A DNA stretch of 64,000 nt from Aphrocallistes beatrix. Its lineage: Eukaryota; Porifera; Hexactinellida; Sceptrulophora; Aphrocallistidae. The notes beneath the pieces are model-generated. The model saw nothing but the letters and a program-made list of their open reading frames with translations. It was not told where the DNA came from and did not search any database. Below, piece by piece: positions 19,741 to 32,957 of this stretch. Each line of letters begins with the position of its first letter. The first letter of the stretch is position 1. Location: assembly GCA_963281255.1 (NCBI GenBank), contig OY725493.1:124001-188000 (forward strand). Reading direction: 5' to 3'. Position numbers and translations under genes: made by a program.

Positions 19741-21011
19741 CGTTACAGACACTATCATACCATGTGATTACCCAGCATCTTTTCTGAAATGCAAACTCAT
19801 TCTATGTCTCAGTTTTTTGTCAAAATCCCAATCACTATTTGCTATAGTAATGTTTTCTTCTACGTATACCGCTTAATTTAGTTATAGAAATATCTAAGTA
19901 TGTACATTATTCAACTTGTACAAACAAACAAAATATCAGTCGACAGACTCATACGCGTAGCACATGGAATATGAAACACATGACAATCATTTCACAAGGT
20001 TTGACGATGGAATGAATTGTCCTTCAAAGTCTAAAAATAATAATACTATTTTAGTAACATTTCTGAAGTGTTATTCTCTATTATTGTATAAACCTGACTT
20101 CTCAATTCGTGTAATATATTTTAGGTAATTTAAAGTTGTTTCCATCACTAATTTCAAATAGGAAATGATGTTTGAAAATGATGTTCCTTTAGCAAAACGT
20201 CCTTGGTGAATCTTTTAGCATGGTTTTATCAAGAGGATTGCGTGGCTGGAAGAAAATGATGTAACAGAAGCACCAAGCTGTGAGTAGCTGTGAGTAGATC
20301 GCACAGTCCTGAAATTTCACTTTCTGAATCAGAACTAGATGAGTCAAATCCTGCTGGGATCTAAATTCGCGGAAAATAGTCACTGCGAAAAGTTTGTAGC
20401 TCCGTATCAGACAAGATAAACTAGAAGATAATTATGGCCATGTGGTGGTTAGTGACGAATCAGTTATTATTATAAGCATTCACATTTGCATGGGATGGGA
20501 TTACATTAACTGTTATTGATTTCTCTGCACTCCCTTTTAGAGACTGCTAGAAAGAGGTTCCTGACAACTTGACTGGAGTACTGGCCGCCTGGAAAGGATC
20601 AACGACAGCAGAGGAAACTATGTCATTTCGCTGCAAAGTTCTTTTCGAGACGGGTGGCCACTACTCCAAAACTAAAGATATAAGTGATCTAAAAGTGTGA
20701 TCTTTGCTCAGTGATTCCAGACTGTATATCCGACACATCACATATGAAGGAGTTGAGTGGAGGTGCAGGACTAGTGTCTACATCCATACTGATTTACTGT
20801 ATGCCTACAAGGAATGGACAATATTTATTTTCACTTATTTGGGGGGATTTTGCGTAGTTGCGACAAGCGGAAATGTGAGCGTGGCCGTTTTTCTGCAGGA
20901 GTGGATTTGGTGTAAAAAACAAATGCTTGCAATCGATTCAAATCATGAAAAAACCTAGTTTGCCTCTCACAGAACTAAACATTTTTGAATTTTCCCAGAT
21001 ATGGTTCTGGT
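19741..21011. other. Gene-poor spacer
   Basis: AT-rich sequence. A slightly less AT-rich patch at 20550-20960 has a plus-strand frame interrupted by TGA at about 20698 and recognisable as no family. No gene, RNA or clear transposon supported. Confidence 0.6.
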
Positions 21012-21321
21012 CAGAGTTGCACGCGGGCCGAAATTTGTAACAGCGGCCCGCACTTTTAAGTTAACCCGGCCCGCGGCCCGCAACTAAATTATTCGGCCTG
21101 CAAAAAGTCCGCATAAATATTTTTGGCTCGCTTTGTAAGTTACTAACTATAGAGAGACACTTAGGGAATCCTTTTATGGAAGTGAGATTCTGCAAACACA
21201 AATAAGTGGAAACTAACAAAGTTCCGTTAAACATCGTCTCGGTTGTCATCGCGGGGAGTTCTGCCTAGATTTCCGGCCCACGGGCTCGCAAACTATTATA
21301 TTCGGCCCGCGTGCAACTCAG
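21012..21321. mobile_element. hAT MITE, family CAGAGTTGCACGCGGGCC, copy 1
   Basis: Ends CAGAGTTGCACGCGGGCCG and CGGCCCGCGTGCAACTCAG. Perfect 8-bp duplications GTTCTGGT at 21004-21011 and 21322-21329. The interior includes the string TTAGGGAATCCTTTTATGG, present in reverse orientation in the copy that runs off the end of the window at 63789. Confidence 0.9.
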
Positions 21322-21485
21322 GTTCTGGTACCCCTACTTTCAAAAGCTGTCACGGGTTAGCCTACCGGAGTTGAAATTAAACTTTTGAAACATGTTATTG
21401 GCAACTTCATAAACACATTGGTGAATTTCTTGGTAAGGAATTCCTTCCCAGATTTGCAAGATATTTGATGATATACTAATAAATG

Positions 21486-21610
21486 TAGTCAACTCTGGTT
21501 AATCGGGACATCGCTTAATTAACCTTAGGAACGGAATGGATCCCTTACATAGAAGCTAATACTAACTTTCATCAGTTAATTGGGAACTCTGATTGATAAG
21601 CGAAGTCAGC
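21486..21610. mobile_element. Diverged pogo-like MITE (CAGTCGACTCCGCTTAAT family)
   Basis: Starts AGTCAACTCTGGTTAATCGGGAC, contains the family's internal CATAGAAGCTAATA word and ends TAAGCGAAGTCAGCTA. Older and more mutated than the copies at 296, 34767 and 57366. Confidence 0.6.
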
Positions 21611-21896
21611 TATAGATCTGAACTTATGAGTGCTTATCCATGGTCTTACTAATACCGATCTATTTCAAATACTAACCCCAAATCTCCATTATACTGTAAT
21701 ATGTAATATCTCTCGGATTGGTGCAATTCCAATGAATCTTCCAGGAACGAATACCCAGATTGTAAACTCCTGACAACATATCAGCAATTCAGCATGGATT
21801 CGGGGGTACATCTATAAACTTTTACTTTTTAGAAGTACTGACATTATACCCAGATTTCTGAACTCTCGGAAGGGTTCAGTTATTTTGGTTTCCTCC

Positions 21897-22180
21897 AGGG
21901 CGGTTAACCGGTTAGCCGATGTCAAAACTAATTGGTTGAAATATGGATTTTTGGACAAATCTTTAAGGTGATATTTAGTAATTTTCTATGGTCTCGAAAT
22001 ATACTATATGGTTAGAAAATAGAAATTATATTATATTATCAAATTTTTAGAAGTAATATTCTTGAATCTCCGTAGAAAACAATGAAATTAGTCTAAATAT
22101 TTCGAAAATAAAGCAGATCGGCTAACCGATCTAAGATTTGCTTAACTATTAACCGAGATTGATGGCGGTTCTCCGAATCC
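21897..22180. mobile_element. MITE with GGCGGTTAACCGGTTAGCCGAT ends
   Basis: Left GGCGGTTAACCGGTTAGCCG is mirrored by ATCGGCTAACCGATC and TTAACCGAGATTGATGGCGG at the right. AT-rich interior. Family unknown; target duplication not clear. Confidence 0.55.
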
Positions 22181-23319
22181 ATCCTTGGTGCGTTGTAGCT
22201 ATTTTTATATTATTTATGGTTGCTGCCTAATATTAGTAACATTGAATTGGCGCGTTCAAAATGGTAAAATAGCAAAATGTGAATGACCTCCCAGATACGT
22301 AATGATTTCAAAATTTACATCAACAATGTGTTACAACAAGGAACAATTCTCTAATCAGTGCACTATGTTCTATTGCATCATGACCAATGATAAGAAACCG
22401 AAAGTAAGTGTTACTCGAAAAATGATTTAACAGTCAAAACTTAATCTATAAATCTGAAAAGCAGTGACAAATTCTTTTGAATGATTAGTTGCTTAGTTCG
22501 AGTTACTGCCACTTCACACCTCTTCGCCAAAACCCATTTTAGATGGTTTACGCTACACATTCACTTTTCAATTGTCAGTTCGACTCTTGGAGAGATTCGA
22601 TATTTATTGTCAGTTAAGTAACTTGAAATGATTCAACAGATTTCGGACTCTGCTTGCATAATAAGAGTAGATAAGGTTCTCTAGCACTCGAACGCTGAGA
22701 GATGTTATCGCAGCTCATTATTTGTTTATGGAAATATTTATGTTTACTTTAAACTGTATATACTATTTGATTTCTGCATTTGGGGGGTGATTAACCAATC
22801 AAACTTTTAATTTCATAGATCCAGCGAATTAACATGAATTAAACACTTCAAAATGATTGGTCGACATTTCTTAAAATTGCTCTTCTGAGTGGTCCAGGCC
22901 TGGTTGCTATGGAGATACTCTTGCTATTGTTCAGTCAGCAATATCTGTAACAGCTGATTATATTGTATATTTGTTCACATCTTTTATCGCTTTTACTCGA
23001 TTCATGTGTGTTTCTTCCACTCGCCTATTCTGCCCACTTGGTTGGATTACGCCACTTCTCGACAACTTGTGATCCACTTTGAAAAATATACTTTTGGACA
23101 GTTAGAGATAGTAATTATTCTTTCTTTTTTGAGGTTACGCACCAACACAGATGCTTTACTTCGCATAGCATTTGCCTTATCCGTTGCTAAGATCGAAACG
23201 TTACTTTTCAAACGGGATTTCTTCCCGCGTGTTAGCCACAATACTCCTTTAGATTATTTAATGATGATTTGAAAGTTCACATATCTCTAATAAAGGAAAT
23301 TCTGCAATTACTTTTTAGT
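22181..23319. other. Gene-poor spacer
   Basis: AT-rich, with CCAATCA-type motifs at about 22793, 22851 and 23489 onward but no ORF or repeat I can support. Confidence 0.55.
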
Positions 23320-23570
23320 GCAGCTCCTAGTATAGGAGATGCCTTCTGTCATGATCTGTACTTCCGTCTGCTCGCTCCTGGAAATTCTATTGGGCCAAAT
23401 TTGACCAAATTTGGACTATATATTCCTTATATGGTGAAGATTTGAACATGGGTCCACTTTTTCACAAAAGGCGTCAAAATGTATGTCCAATCAGAATCCA
23501 GGGATTTAACATTACAGTTGGCTTTCATTTTATTGCCTCTAATAGGGATTATACCTAACTCAGTGCATGT
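23318..23570. mobile_element. MITE family TTTTAGTGCAGCTCCTAGTA, copy 1
   Basis: Starts TTTTTAGTGCAGCTCCTAG and shares with 44190-44410 and 51230-51510 the strings GGAAATTCTATTG, CCAAATTT-ACCAAATTTGGA and ATTCCTTATATGGT, ending near GGGATTATACCTAACTC. Solo ends (AATAGGAGCTG or TTAGTGCAGCTCC) also occur at 24953, 25622, 38628 and 45516. Confidence 0.65.
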
Positions 23571-24063
23571 AAATGAATGACAATGACTCTCTAAACTTGA
23601 AATCTGATTGGTTGACGTGGAGAAAATCTTTTAAAACGCAATCAATGATGTCTACTATGCAAATACCCTACAAGTCAAGTTGCTTAATGAAGCTGCACTA
23701 TCAGTCTGTCGACTGAGATTTCAGGTTTTTGCCAAAAGAGCACAATTTATTCGCCATACAAGTAATTATGGTACATCCGTTTTAAAACTACGGAAATAGA
23801 TTAAGTGAACTGAACTGAACTGAAACAAGAACAATGTTCTTTCAATAAATTATTCAGAGGAACCATACCCTGAATTATCTTCTAATGGGTTCCGAGATTA
23901 TTTCCAATTCTCTAAGATGATGTGTGCATGACTGGGTTATGAGAGGCCATATGGTAGAGCTTAAGACTAGACCTTGCCTCATCTTTAGTAAGAGTATCAA
24001 GTTATTAAAATAGCACTCCTCATTTCCCGATCAATTCCTCTCTTATTAAATCTTATACATACA

Positions 24064-24175
24064 TGCCAACCTGAGTCACGATAGAAGTGGGACGTGGCGT
24101 TGAATTTCGCGGGACATGGCGGGGCGCATTGAAAAGTATTATACATAAACTCCAAAAGCGGGACATAATGGGGCA
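24064..24175. repeat. GCGGGACA-family repeat, copy 2
   Basis: Begins CATGCCAACCTGAGTCACG and carries GTGGGACGTGGCG, GCGGGACATGG and GCGGGACATAATGG. Matches 7362-7475 over its central 80 bp. Confidence 0.55.
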
Positions 24176-24538
24176 ATTATAATGTCTGAATTATAATTAA
24201 TTAGAATTGAATATGTGTCAGTTTCTGACTTCTTTACTGACCTTTCTTTATGAAAGATCAAATACGAACCCTTAATGTGTCTTTGAATGGCACAACAGTG
24301 TTATTCAGTGCGAAACTGAACAACTACGCGACACATTATAGAGAGTGACGAGACAAACGATACATTAATCCTCAGTTGGTATTACTGGTGAGTTGTACTG
24401 ATTACCATATGAATAACAGTCTTAGTCCACCTGACCGTAGGATGTGAGGAAGTGTCGGGAAGACCCAGTAAGGGATTGTAGATGTAAATATGTAGATAAA
24501 TGTCCTATAATTAGCGATAAATATATTTCTAAAGTTTA

Positions 24539-24540
<2 letters not shown>

Positions 24541-24570
<30 letters not shown>
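24541..24570. repeat. (AT)n microsatellite
   Basis: About 15 uninterrupted AT units. Confidence 0.95.
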
Positions 24571-24572
<2 letters not shown>

Positions 24573-25362
24573 TAGTTACATTTCTTATAATAGTATTTGT
24601 TGAGATATCATTTAGTATCTTAAAATGTGAATTAATCTCAAAGGTGTGAAAATGTGATTAATTGTATTAAATTACTATTAATAGTTGTTATTGTCAGTGT
24701 GTAAATATTTTTCAATACAACCAATCAGATTTCAGATTCAGAGAATCATTATAACCGTCCATATCCTTGATTCCGATCTGATCCGACCAATCCAATCCAT
24801 CCAATCTCTGCTCCTAATACCCAATGCATCTGATTGGTCAACTGAATATATCCCTTTTGTGCCAAGGGTGAACATTTGATAACTCACACACAGGTGCAAG
24901 TCTACACCATGTGGACATCTTACACTGTCAATGCCATACGTTATCTCCTGTAATAGGAGCTGCATTAAAACTTCCGTTTTTCAAATAGTCTATTCAGCAG
25001 CAGAATATCTGTGGTTGTGACTCATAAGGACTGATATCCGATTATAGAGGTTCTGTTGTATGTTTATTAATAGAATGGATTTCGAGGGTTTTTATTTCGC
25101 CACAGCTCAAAATGGTGCAATTTTAAGAATGTTGTGGAGGACTCAGCCATATAAGATGAGTATCAAAATGTAACCAATCAATGCTCACTGTTTTCCTCAG
25201 GAATTTTATTCTGGAGAAATCCCTGATGCTGATTGGGGGAAGCGGTTAAATTAGGCGGTGAATGAAGGTGTGATTTTAGAATTTTTAGATATAATATATA
25301 TAGCAATCAAAATGTATACTGAGGGACTTAAAACCATCCAATACCGGCACTCTCCAGCAGGG

Positions 25363-25556
25363 TATTATACAGCCTTCCAGAGATACGCTCCTAATCTAAA
25401 ATTTCTAAATTTCCATACGCCTAAATTGATAAATAGCATTATATTTTGGGTAAATTGGGTTTATTCTGGATTTTCACGCTCCTAAACACTTTGAGGCTTA
25501 AAATCGACGCCTAAAGGAGCGTCTCGCCCTCCTAGATAATTCCTTGCCCTCCAGAT
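25363..25556. repeat. Dispersed repeat, copy 2 (ATTATACAGCC...GGAGCGTCTCG)
   Basis: Full-length relative of 8291-8480 in the same orientation; this copy is not interrupted by the MULE element and so shows the original left boundary GTATTATACAGCC. Confidence 0.7.
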
Positions 25557-27144
25557 TATGTCTTAGTAATTTCAGCTTTGAAGTGAGTTGAATGTAAAAT
25601 ATTGGAACGAATATTCTATTTTTAGTGCAGCTCCTTGTATGGCAGATTCCTTATGTCATTCATGATCAGCGTCGAACGTCCGTGTTTAATGTATAAATAT
25701 TTCAAGTTTGAGTTTTGCGTCAGAGAGATTATCCTCTCAATAAAAACCTCACTTATTAACATCAAAGTGGGGACTTTTGAGTAAACTCCTCAAACAATCC
25801 ATGTTAAATTCAACTCAGCGACCTTTTGAAATGAAACGCCTTTAATTACCCACAAAACTCCTACTGTAATCCAGCTATATATGTTGCGGCTATTATCTTG
25901 AGAATCATCTTAGTGTTGCATCATATCATGCTACCACATGGTGGATGATTTGAATGCTGCACGTGTAGCACTAATATGGCAGGATTGTGTCGTGATGCCA
26001 TTCCGCTCATGGAGGATATCGAAAAGATTATTGGATATGACTTTTACTAAACTTAAATGTTTTAATGTAAGAACAAGAGTGAGATTTCATATTGAAAGCG
26101 AAAGATATTCCACACAATACGTATCATATTGACAGTTCTAATTGGTCGTGGGCATATAGACTTGATTTTGGAACTAAGGACCTATATATAACTCTGAAAC
26201 TGCATACATGACTTCCTATGCGGAGTTAAGTTCTGTTTCTAGTAATTCACTTTACAAGAATTGGGCTGACCAATCAGTTATCTAGTTGCGAGTCTTAAAT
26301 TTCCAAATATGGCTACAATAAAGTGTGTGAAGTATCAACCAATTAGACTCTTCCTTTCTGAGAATTTATTAACCAATCGAATCACTGTTATGAGGTTGCC
26401 AATATGCAAGTTCTAATTTCCCAAAGCATGGAATGACCTCGAATCTGAAGAATCCAACTGATGTCATTGAAACCTAATCGGAACCACACCTGATTAATTA
26501 GTTCCAATTCGAACCAGACCAATTAAATTCAAACTTTATTTATGAAGTTTCTGATCTTTAATTGCTTCATCTGATCACTTTTAAATCTTAAAATTCTTTC
26601 ATCTTTTGTATCTTATTACAGGAATCGAATCATGGTTCAATGTATTTCAATAATTACGTGTATTTGTCAAATATTTGAGTTTAGAATATGATTAATGTGC
26701 GGTGTCCTGTTATATTTGTGAGTATTCTCTATTCAATTTAAGGTTAATCTCATCCAATCACCTCAATGGATTCTCGTCCAATCGAGTTCTTGGATATGAA
26801 TCAGACTTATTGCTTTTGCTAGCCAATCAAATTCCAATGCGTTGAGCAGATCTAAACTTTCTGATCTTTCTTCAACTCTCAACTAAAATTATACGCTCAG
26901 TGATTGGCTAACAAGAAATTAACATATCAAAACTATAATTTAATTTGACCAATCAAAGTTAATTTTATTGAATGCACCTGAATATCACCTGAACATTTAA
27001 ACAGCTGATTTGAGCCAGAGCAAAATAGTTGAGTGGTATCGTGGGTCTATATCTACTTTTTAGTTTTTTTTCTTTTAAGAAAATGGAATTGTGTCGATCT
27101 GAGGGGGCCCACATCTTGTCGATTGTCTCAAACCTTATCAAGTA
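25557..27144. other. Gene-poor spacer rich in CCAATCA motifs
   Basis: No ORF or RNA gene supported. Includes a solo TTTTAGTGCAGCTCC end at 25618. From about 26,270 on, CCAATC/GATTGG occurs at roughly 26270, 26391, 26755, 26778, 26822, 26902 and 26950, far denser than chance. Confidence 0.6.
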
Positions 27145-27329
27145 CAGTAGAACTCGGTTAGTACGTACCCCACCGGAGCGGAAAAAGTACGTACTATCCG
27201 TAAGTACGTACTAACCGAGTTGATATTACATAGGAATCTATATCATAAATGAATTTTGGTTCAGAGAAATGAGTACGTACTCAACCGAAGTACGTCTTAT
27301 CCCGAGTACGTACTAACCGAGTTCTACTG
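27145..27329. mobile_element. pogo-like MITE, family CAGTAGAACTCGGTTAGTACG
   Basis: Ends CAGTAGAACTCGGTTAGTAC and GTACTAACCGAGTTCTACTG. GTACGTACT words repeat throughout, so the element is largely self-complementary. TA is present at the left; the right flank is CA. Confidence 0.8.
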
Positions 27330-30064
27330 CATGCCCTCTAGGGAGAAAAGCTGTGGGATTAATCAATCCCAGGATTTCAATCAGTGCCACTTTATGCCAC
27401 TTATCCACCACTCATCACTGTTATTTATGATGGCTTTACCAACCAAAGGGGATTTACTTCCTTATAAGGCAAAACAAATGTTTGCAAATACGATATCGCA
27501 AAAATGCGAGAGAAACAATTCCAAATTTATATTTTCCACCCAATCAATTCCACTTCTCTCTAAAGTGTAGCCACACGGCTTTAGGCTCAAATGCAAGCTC
27601 ATTTTCCTAAGAAACTAACTAATTCACACCGATCGAATATCACTGGGAGGAATAAATTCTTTAGCGTATCGATGTCAACTAATCAAATTTGTTTCAAACC
27701 AATAATTGGTTGATACGCACATAATTAAGAAATGTATACGGCGAAATTGAACCGCCTTAATTGGTGGTATGTTGCCACATGAAGGATATTCTGATTATTC
27801 TAAGTAATCCTACATTGAAAATGCTAATGTGAAGGAGTGTATTCCTCTCTCAAATGTGATTCATCTAATATTCCTATTATTTATTCATTTATGCAGAATC
27901 TTAATTTTATTTTGATGTTTTTAATCAAAGCTTTAGTGAACAAACATTGTTCGGATTATGAGTAATATTATTTGAAAGTTTCCCCAATAGATATGCGTCT
28001 CATAATCAAGATGTTTGATTGGCTGAATTAAATTTGTAAAAACGACATTAAAATATTTGCTCAGAGAATACAGCCAATCAGAAGCTTAGAATGAATCTAA
28101 CTGTATTTTGAAAGGAAATGGGTTAATAGAAGGGACCTTTCAAACGTTTCGTAACGCATAAATCTTACACCACACCCTCTCCACATTGTGCCACAATCTC
28201 CTATACCCCTCAATGTGACGTAGCATATCTTGCCTTCAGATGCATTGGGGTACATCCTATTTTAGTAGCTACCTCAGTTTATATGACTTCCCTGCTAAGA
28301 ATACTAAACCCGAAATGACGCTATAACATTCCTCGGCGACGAAGTTAAACATATCTGTTGCCAGCAACAATTTAATCTGAAAAGTTAAGATGGGCCATCA
28401 TAAATCTTAAATTCCTTGGAAAGAATTTATATTATGACTGTGTGCTTCAATACTAAATATCATATTTTTATCATCAAATTTTAAGACAGGTGGCTACCTA
28501 TATTTCACTATTTTGGCGTTAAAATATTGAACTCGTTTATCTTGACGATCCCAGGAGATTATATCACAAACCTATGCTTGATAAGTGAAATATTTGATTA
28601 GAACTCTTCCAGCTTCTAACAAATAAGATATTGATCTGAACTAACTTATCTTTCAAGGAATAATTCTCAGCAATTTGTAGCTTGAATGTAAACATAAACT
28701 GTCAGATTTCGCATGTTTGCCTCCTTTTTGGGCCTAAAACTATTGCAGAATTGCGAGAGCATTGTTGCTCGCTGAATCATCAAATATTCGCTTTCATTTT
28801 TTGTGGGACAAGAATTGCTAGGGTTTTAATTAATTGCGAAATTTTTCTGTCTGTATCTCGGAATTTCTCAAGTTTTCTCTGAGCTTAGAATGCAGGACAT
28901 TGCATTGGATATCCAATCAGATCTCGTATCCTGAATAAGGAATTTGATTGGTCCGTTTCATTTGCGAAATTGTAGCCAGATTTTATGATATTAACAGTCA
29001 ATTTCTTAAATTGTCTAAATATAGAAATTCTAACAAGCATCTAAGACATTTTTCTTGACGTAAACGAAACAAGAAATGGAAATTATTCAAATCCAATCCA
29101 TTTTTGTTAAATATGCTCAATCAGTTTTCACAGCAACTCGAGAAGATTACTAATATCCGTGACAGTCACTTACTTTCTAGCAGGTGTGCGTGTTATTTCC
29201 ATCTTACATTGAAAGAGCTCGTTCTGTCTTATTATGTCTAATACCGTCATCAATATCTTGGAATTAAAAATGCACATTTCAATTGGAACAGCCAATCAAA
29301 TACGTCAGTGAATAATCAAATATTTCTGTCTGGCATTCTGCTAACCAATCAAGTTCCGGGTTCAGGTGTTTCTGTAAGATTCAAACATTTGGCTCAATTG
29401 TGTCAGTATCATTTCAACACTCAATTTTACTGTTCAATACTCATAAATTAGCTGAAACCGTTTTAGCCAATCAAATTAACCAATCCATGTCACCAATATA
29501 ATTTATTCCAGATTGATCAAATTTGTTCGTTTGATTGGTCGGGATTCCTAATGATAGAAAGGATCACGTGCAATCCGTAGAATGTACTGGCACTTCAGAG
29601 TTCTGGAAGTAGAGCATCATCTTGGAAATATATTCCCACTCACAGGCTTCTAAACGAATCTGCTCTGTGGATTCTCAATTTCTATTGGCTGGTTAGAAGA
29701 CAGAACTGCTAGAGCCAAATACTGTGTCTCTGATACAATTAAAGTGTCGAGAAAATGGCTTCGCTAGTGAACTTTATTTAACAGCCAATCAAAATGCTGT
29801 TCTGAATGCCTTAAATGTACCCTTTATTTGCTGCGTTCTGAGAATTCACTGATATTGGATATCGATTATTTGTTTATTGTCAAATTTGTTTTGGAAGCCT
29901 AAACACTTCCGATACCAGAAGTTGTCCGAAGTGTCACTAGACCACTCTGCCACTACACCACTCTGCCACATACACAAACTCTTGACTAATTAGTAGCAAA
30001 ATATAATCAACATTGTTGACACATTAAGTATGAGTAAATAAAAATAATAATAATAATCACAAAT
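27330..30064. other. Gene-poor spacer with the highest density of CCAATCA motifs
   Basis: About 2.7 kb with at least a dozen CCAATC/GATTGG hexamers in both orientations (28016, 28072, 28908, 28947, 29093, 29290, 29345, 29464, 29478, 29538, 29784). The end nearest the DOK-like gene is its 3' flank; minus-strand AATAAA (plus TTTATT) at about 29821 could be its polyadenylation signal. No coding exon recognised. Confidence 0.55.
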
Positions 30065-32893
30065 TTATAGATGTGTCCTTTTGTTGTCTCTTAGTCCATC
30101 GTCAGTGCTCACGGAGGTATTTCCCGAACTCTCCGAAGTGAAGGAATAAGAACTTGAATCGCTAGATTGGTTTTCTCGCTTACTTTTCCGTACGACGCGA
30201 CGGGGAACTGTATTTATATGTTTCGGTTTATGCCTCACCCCAACGGAGCTTTTCATTGGCTCGTAGTAATCGGAGCTGGAGGTATTGGAGCTGCTATTTA
30301 TACCCTCATTTGCACCTTTATTCAGTAGCTCCATGGAGCGAGAATGGATATTAGGAATGCTATACACGTGTTCGGAATCTGGGGAAATCCGCTCTACCAG
30401 CCTATCAACTCTTGGCATTTGATAATGTGTCTTACCCAATGGAATACTGTCCCTTAGTGGCAGCAGACTTGTGTTCCTGGCCACTGAGAATGGAAACACT
30501 TGGGAATTGTCTGGTACGCTTTTCATCAGTCTGTGATTGGGCGACAATTCCGTTTCAGGCGGGCAAACGCGACCATTCCTTGGCAACGAGTTTCCACGTA
30601 TGGCATCCTCAGTAGAATACCCAATTGTTGTCCTTTCGTGCCCTTTTTTCCAACATTCCTGGCCCGTTGCTACGCTGGGAGGCGGGGAAAAGCTATCGTA
30701 AGATTGCCTGCCAGAACTCGGGTAGAGCGAAGGGCTGTAATTCGATTGGCTGATACCCTCCGAGTAGTCGCTAGTCTCCCCTGACGACGGGACTGGCCAT
30801 TTGGAATTTGGGTTTTGTGGCTTCTGGGTTATTATGTTAGTTTTAATATCTAAGTTCTCTAAACTAGCCGCCAGCATTCTATTTTTAGGCTGATACGATT
30901 GCGGCCACTTAATTTCACTTAAACAGCTGTTTCGGATATTCATCGTGTGCGAGCAGCTGTTTGAATGCCAGCTGTCGAGGGAGTTCTTGTTCGTGTGCGC
31001 TTGGGCAAGTGGCACTCGCTGGACACTATTTTGGTTGAACCTGCGCTGTGTCGTCATTGGGAGGCTATTCATGCGTGTGGCATCCAGCACGAGGTTCCTA
31101 CCTGGAGACAACGGGCTGTGTTTGAAGGTGTTAATGGGGCTATTGGACAGGGACCTGATGCACAGGTCCTGCTTTATGGGCAAGGTGTTGCTGCGCGCAG
31201 TTCGATTGGCCGGGAAGGTGAATGGGTAGTTTGCAGTGGGGGAGTTTGGAATGTGCTGGAACCTGATGCAGGATTGTGTCGGAGACTCGTAGGTGTTTTC
31301 TAACACGCGGCGACACACGTGTGGGACTCGATAGACATCGCCGGAAATGTTCTTCTCGTGAGTTATGACTGAGCCGGGATAGTTGGCGTAGATCTGAGAA
31401 ATCCTATCCTCCATCGTCCCTATTATTAGGATGGCTGTTTGGAGTGTCACCTAGAGGAGTGGCTCAAATTAAGTGGCGTCCAGTTAACCGACACAAAGTT
31501 TAATTTCATTGGTCAAATTCTAGCGAATGAAATATTTTTCCTTTTTTTTGATCGAATAAATCGAATAAAGTACCCAATTTTAATTAAAATTCTCTCCGTT
31601 TCGATTGGTCAGTTCTACAAGAATTCTATAAATAAACACGTCCTCACCTCTTGTGTGAATCTCCCAGCCACTTTGCTGCATTTGGAGCAGATGACGAATG
31701 AGAAATCAGTTTGGTCGAATACGAACGACACAATCTGGCTCAGCTTCCAAGAAAGCAAAGTCTCTTCGCTGATTGGATGCACGAACGCGATGCAATTATT
31801 TGAGAGGTAAATATTTACGACTGTCTGCTCTCTGAACTTGTTTGCTTTAGTAACGCCCGAGTAAACATCTATAAATAAACACGATTAAGCATAATACAAA
31901 CAAGTAGGAGTTACCTAGTTACACAATAGTACAATAGTTATGCAGGGCAAAATAATATTGATTTCATAAAAAGTGATCTAGTTACAGGTTTACATTTCTA
32001 GTGTAAAGTTCTTCTTAATTCTAGATATAACTACGCAACACGGTGGATCATGTGGCATTCATTGTCTGAGTGGTTAGGTGCAAATCTCAATTAAAAGTAA
32101 TGACTTGCTCAGTAATGGAATAGATCCACTATAAACCAGTAATTTATGCCACAGAGACATTATCATGGACACTTCAGTATATTCACGATTAAAAAATTCG
32201 CAAAATAATAGATTGTAAATACTTTGTTTGTTTGTTTGTTTGTTTGTTTGTTTGTTTGTTTGTTTGTTTATTTGTTTGTTATTAAACCCCATCGAAATTG
32301 ATCTTATTTGATTAGAAACTGCTAAATACAATTTTTTCTAAATTTAGTAAACAGATAATAATAACAATTCGAGCTGGTACTAACCTGTGAGGGTGGCCTC
32401 TCTAAATTTAGAAACCCATTTCTCTAACACCTCCTTTGTGTCCGCACTGAAGTGGTACGATTCTCCATCCTCAGAATTCCTTATTTGGAAGTAGTAACCA
32501 AGGAAGAGTTGCTTATGCTCCTCAGGCGCTATTTCCAGACTGCGTGATATGTTGAGGCAGCCTTTCAGTTTAATTTTAGTATCATCCTTGAACCAAGTTA
32601 GGACGTATCTGAACTCAGCATTGGTTGGGTTGTGAGTTAGGACGAAATAGAACTTCTTCATCTCAGCCTAAAAATAGAAAGTGTCATTTCAGCCAATCAA
32701 ATTTGTTTCTCAGACTTTGAAATGTGGAAGAATAGTAGGCTTAGTCCAATTTTAAATTCATTTTTAATTTAAATATTATGTCGAAAGAGTTAAATAATTT
32801 AATTATGCCTAAAATATATGCACCAAAAAGTATGTGTGAATTTACCTTTCTGAATCTCAAAGATCCCTTCTTGAATGCAAGTATTCCTTCCAT
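30065..32893 (-). CDS. DOK-like docking protein (PH + IRS-type PTB + YxxP/YxxM tail)
   Basis: Four-exon model: 32893-32846, 32667-32385, 31868-31648, 31450-30065; it closes in frame to 645 residues, with phases 0, 1 and 0 matching GT-AG sites. Exons 1-2 encode a PH domain starting MEGILAFKKGSLRFRK with the final helix KEVLEKWVSKFRE. Exon 3 and the start of exon 4 encode a PTB fold (LSWKLSQIVSFVFDQTDFSF, helix VTLQTAILIIGTM). The rest is disordered with tyrosine sites VYRVP, TYESP and VYSIP (YxxP, Crk/Nck-type SH2 sites) and YEPM (YxxM, PI3K p85-type). DOK/IRS adaptors sit at the membrane and are phosphorylated by tyrosine kinases; that role is by homology. The Arg pair that grips phosphotyrosine in DOK PTBs is not evident (QIVSFVFD instead of an R-x-FG-type stretch). 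TATA box lies about 55 bp upstream. No other start Met is available in exon 1. Confidence 0.85.
32221..32279. repeat. (GTTT)n microsatellite in DOK-like intron 2
   Basis: About 14 GTTT units between the PH exon 2 and the PTB exon. Confidence 0.95.
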
Positions 32894-32945
32894 TGTAATA
32901 TCCAGTATAATAAATATAATGTAACTGCCATACTCCTCTTCAAGG

Positions 32946-32957
32946 CTATTTATATAC
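32946..32957 (-). promoter_or_regulatory. TATA box of the DOK-like gene
   Basis: Minus-strand GTATATAAATAG about 55 bp upstream of the start codon at 32893, a near-ideal TATA box that supports the chosen first exon. Confidence 0.65.

Noticed and set aside
20546..20958. Possible exon or gene remnant on the plus strand
   Set aside because: One frame looks faintly protein-like but contains a stop at about 20698 and upstream stops in all frames after a possible acceptor; no family recognised.
31400..31425. Direct splicing of PH exon 2 to an acceptor AATAATAG at 31420 in the DOK-like gene
   Set aside because: It is in frame, but skips the PTB exon; including exon 31868-31648 and the acceptor CTCCTCTAG at 31451 gives a complete PTB helix in frame.
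31439..31810. 123-codon plus-strand ORF
   Set aside because: Antisense to the PTB exon of the DOK-like gene; the minus-strand reading gives a recognisable PTB strand pattern with matching splice phases.
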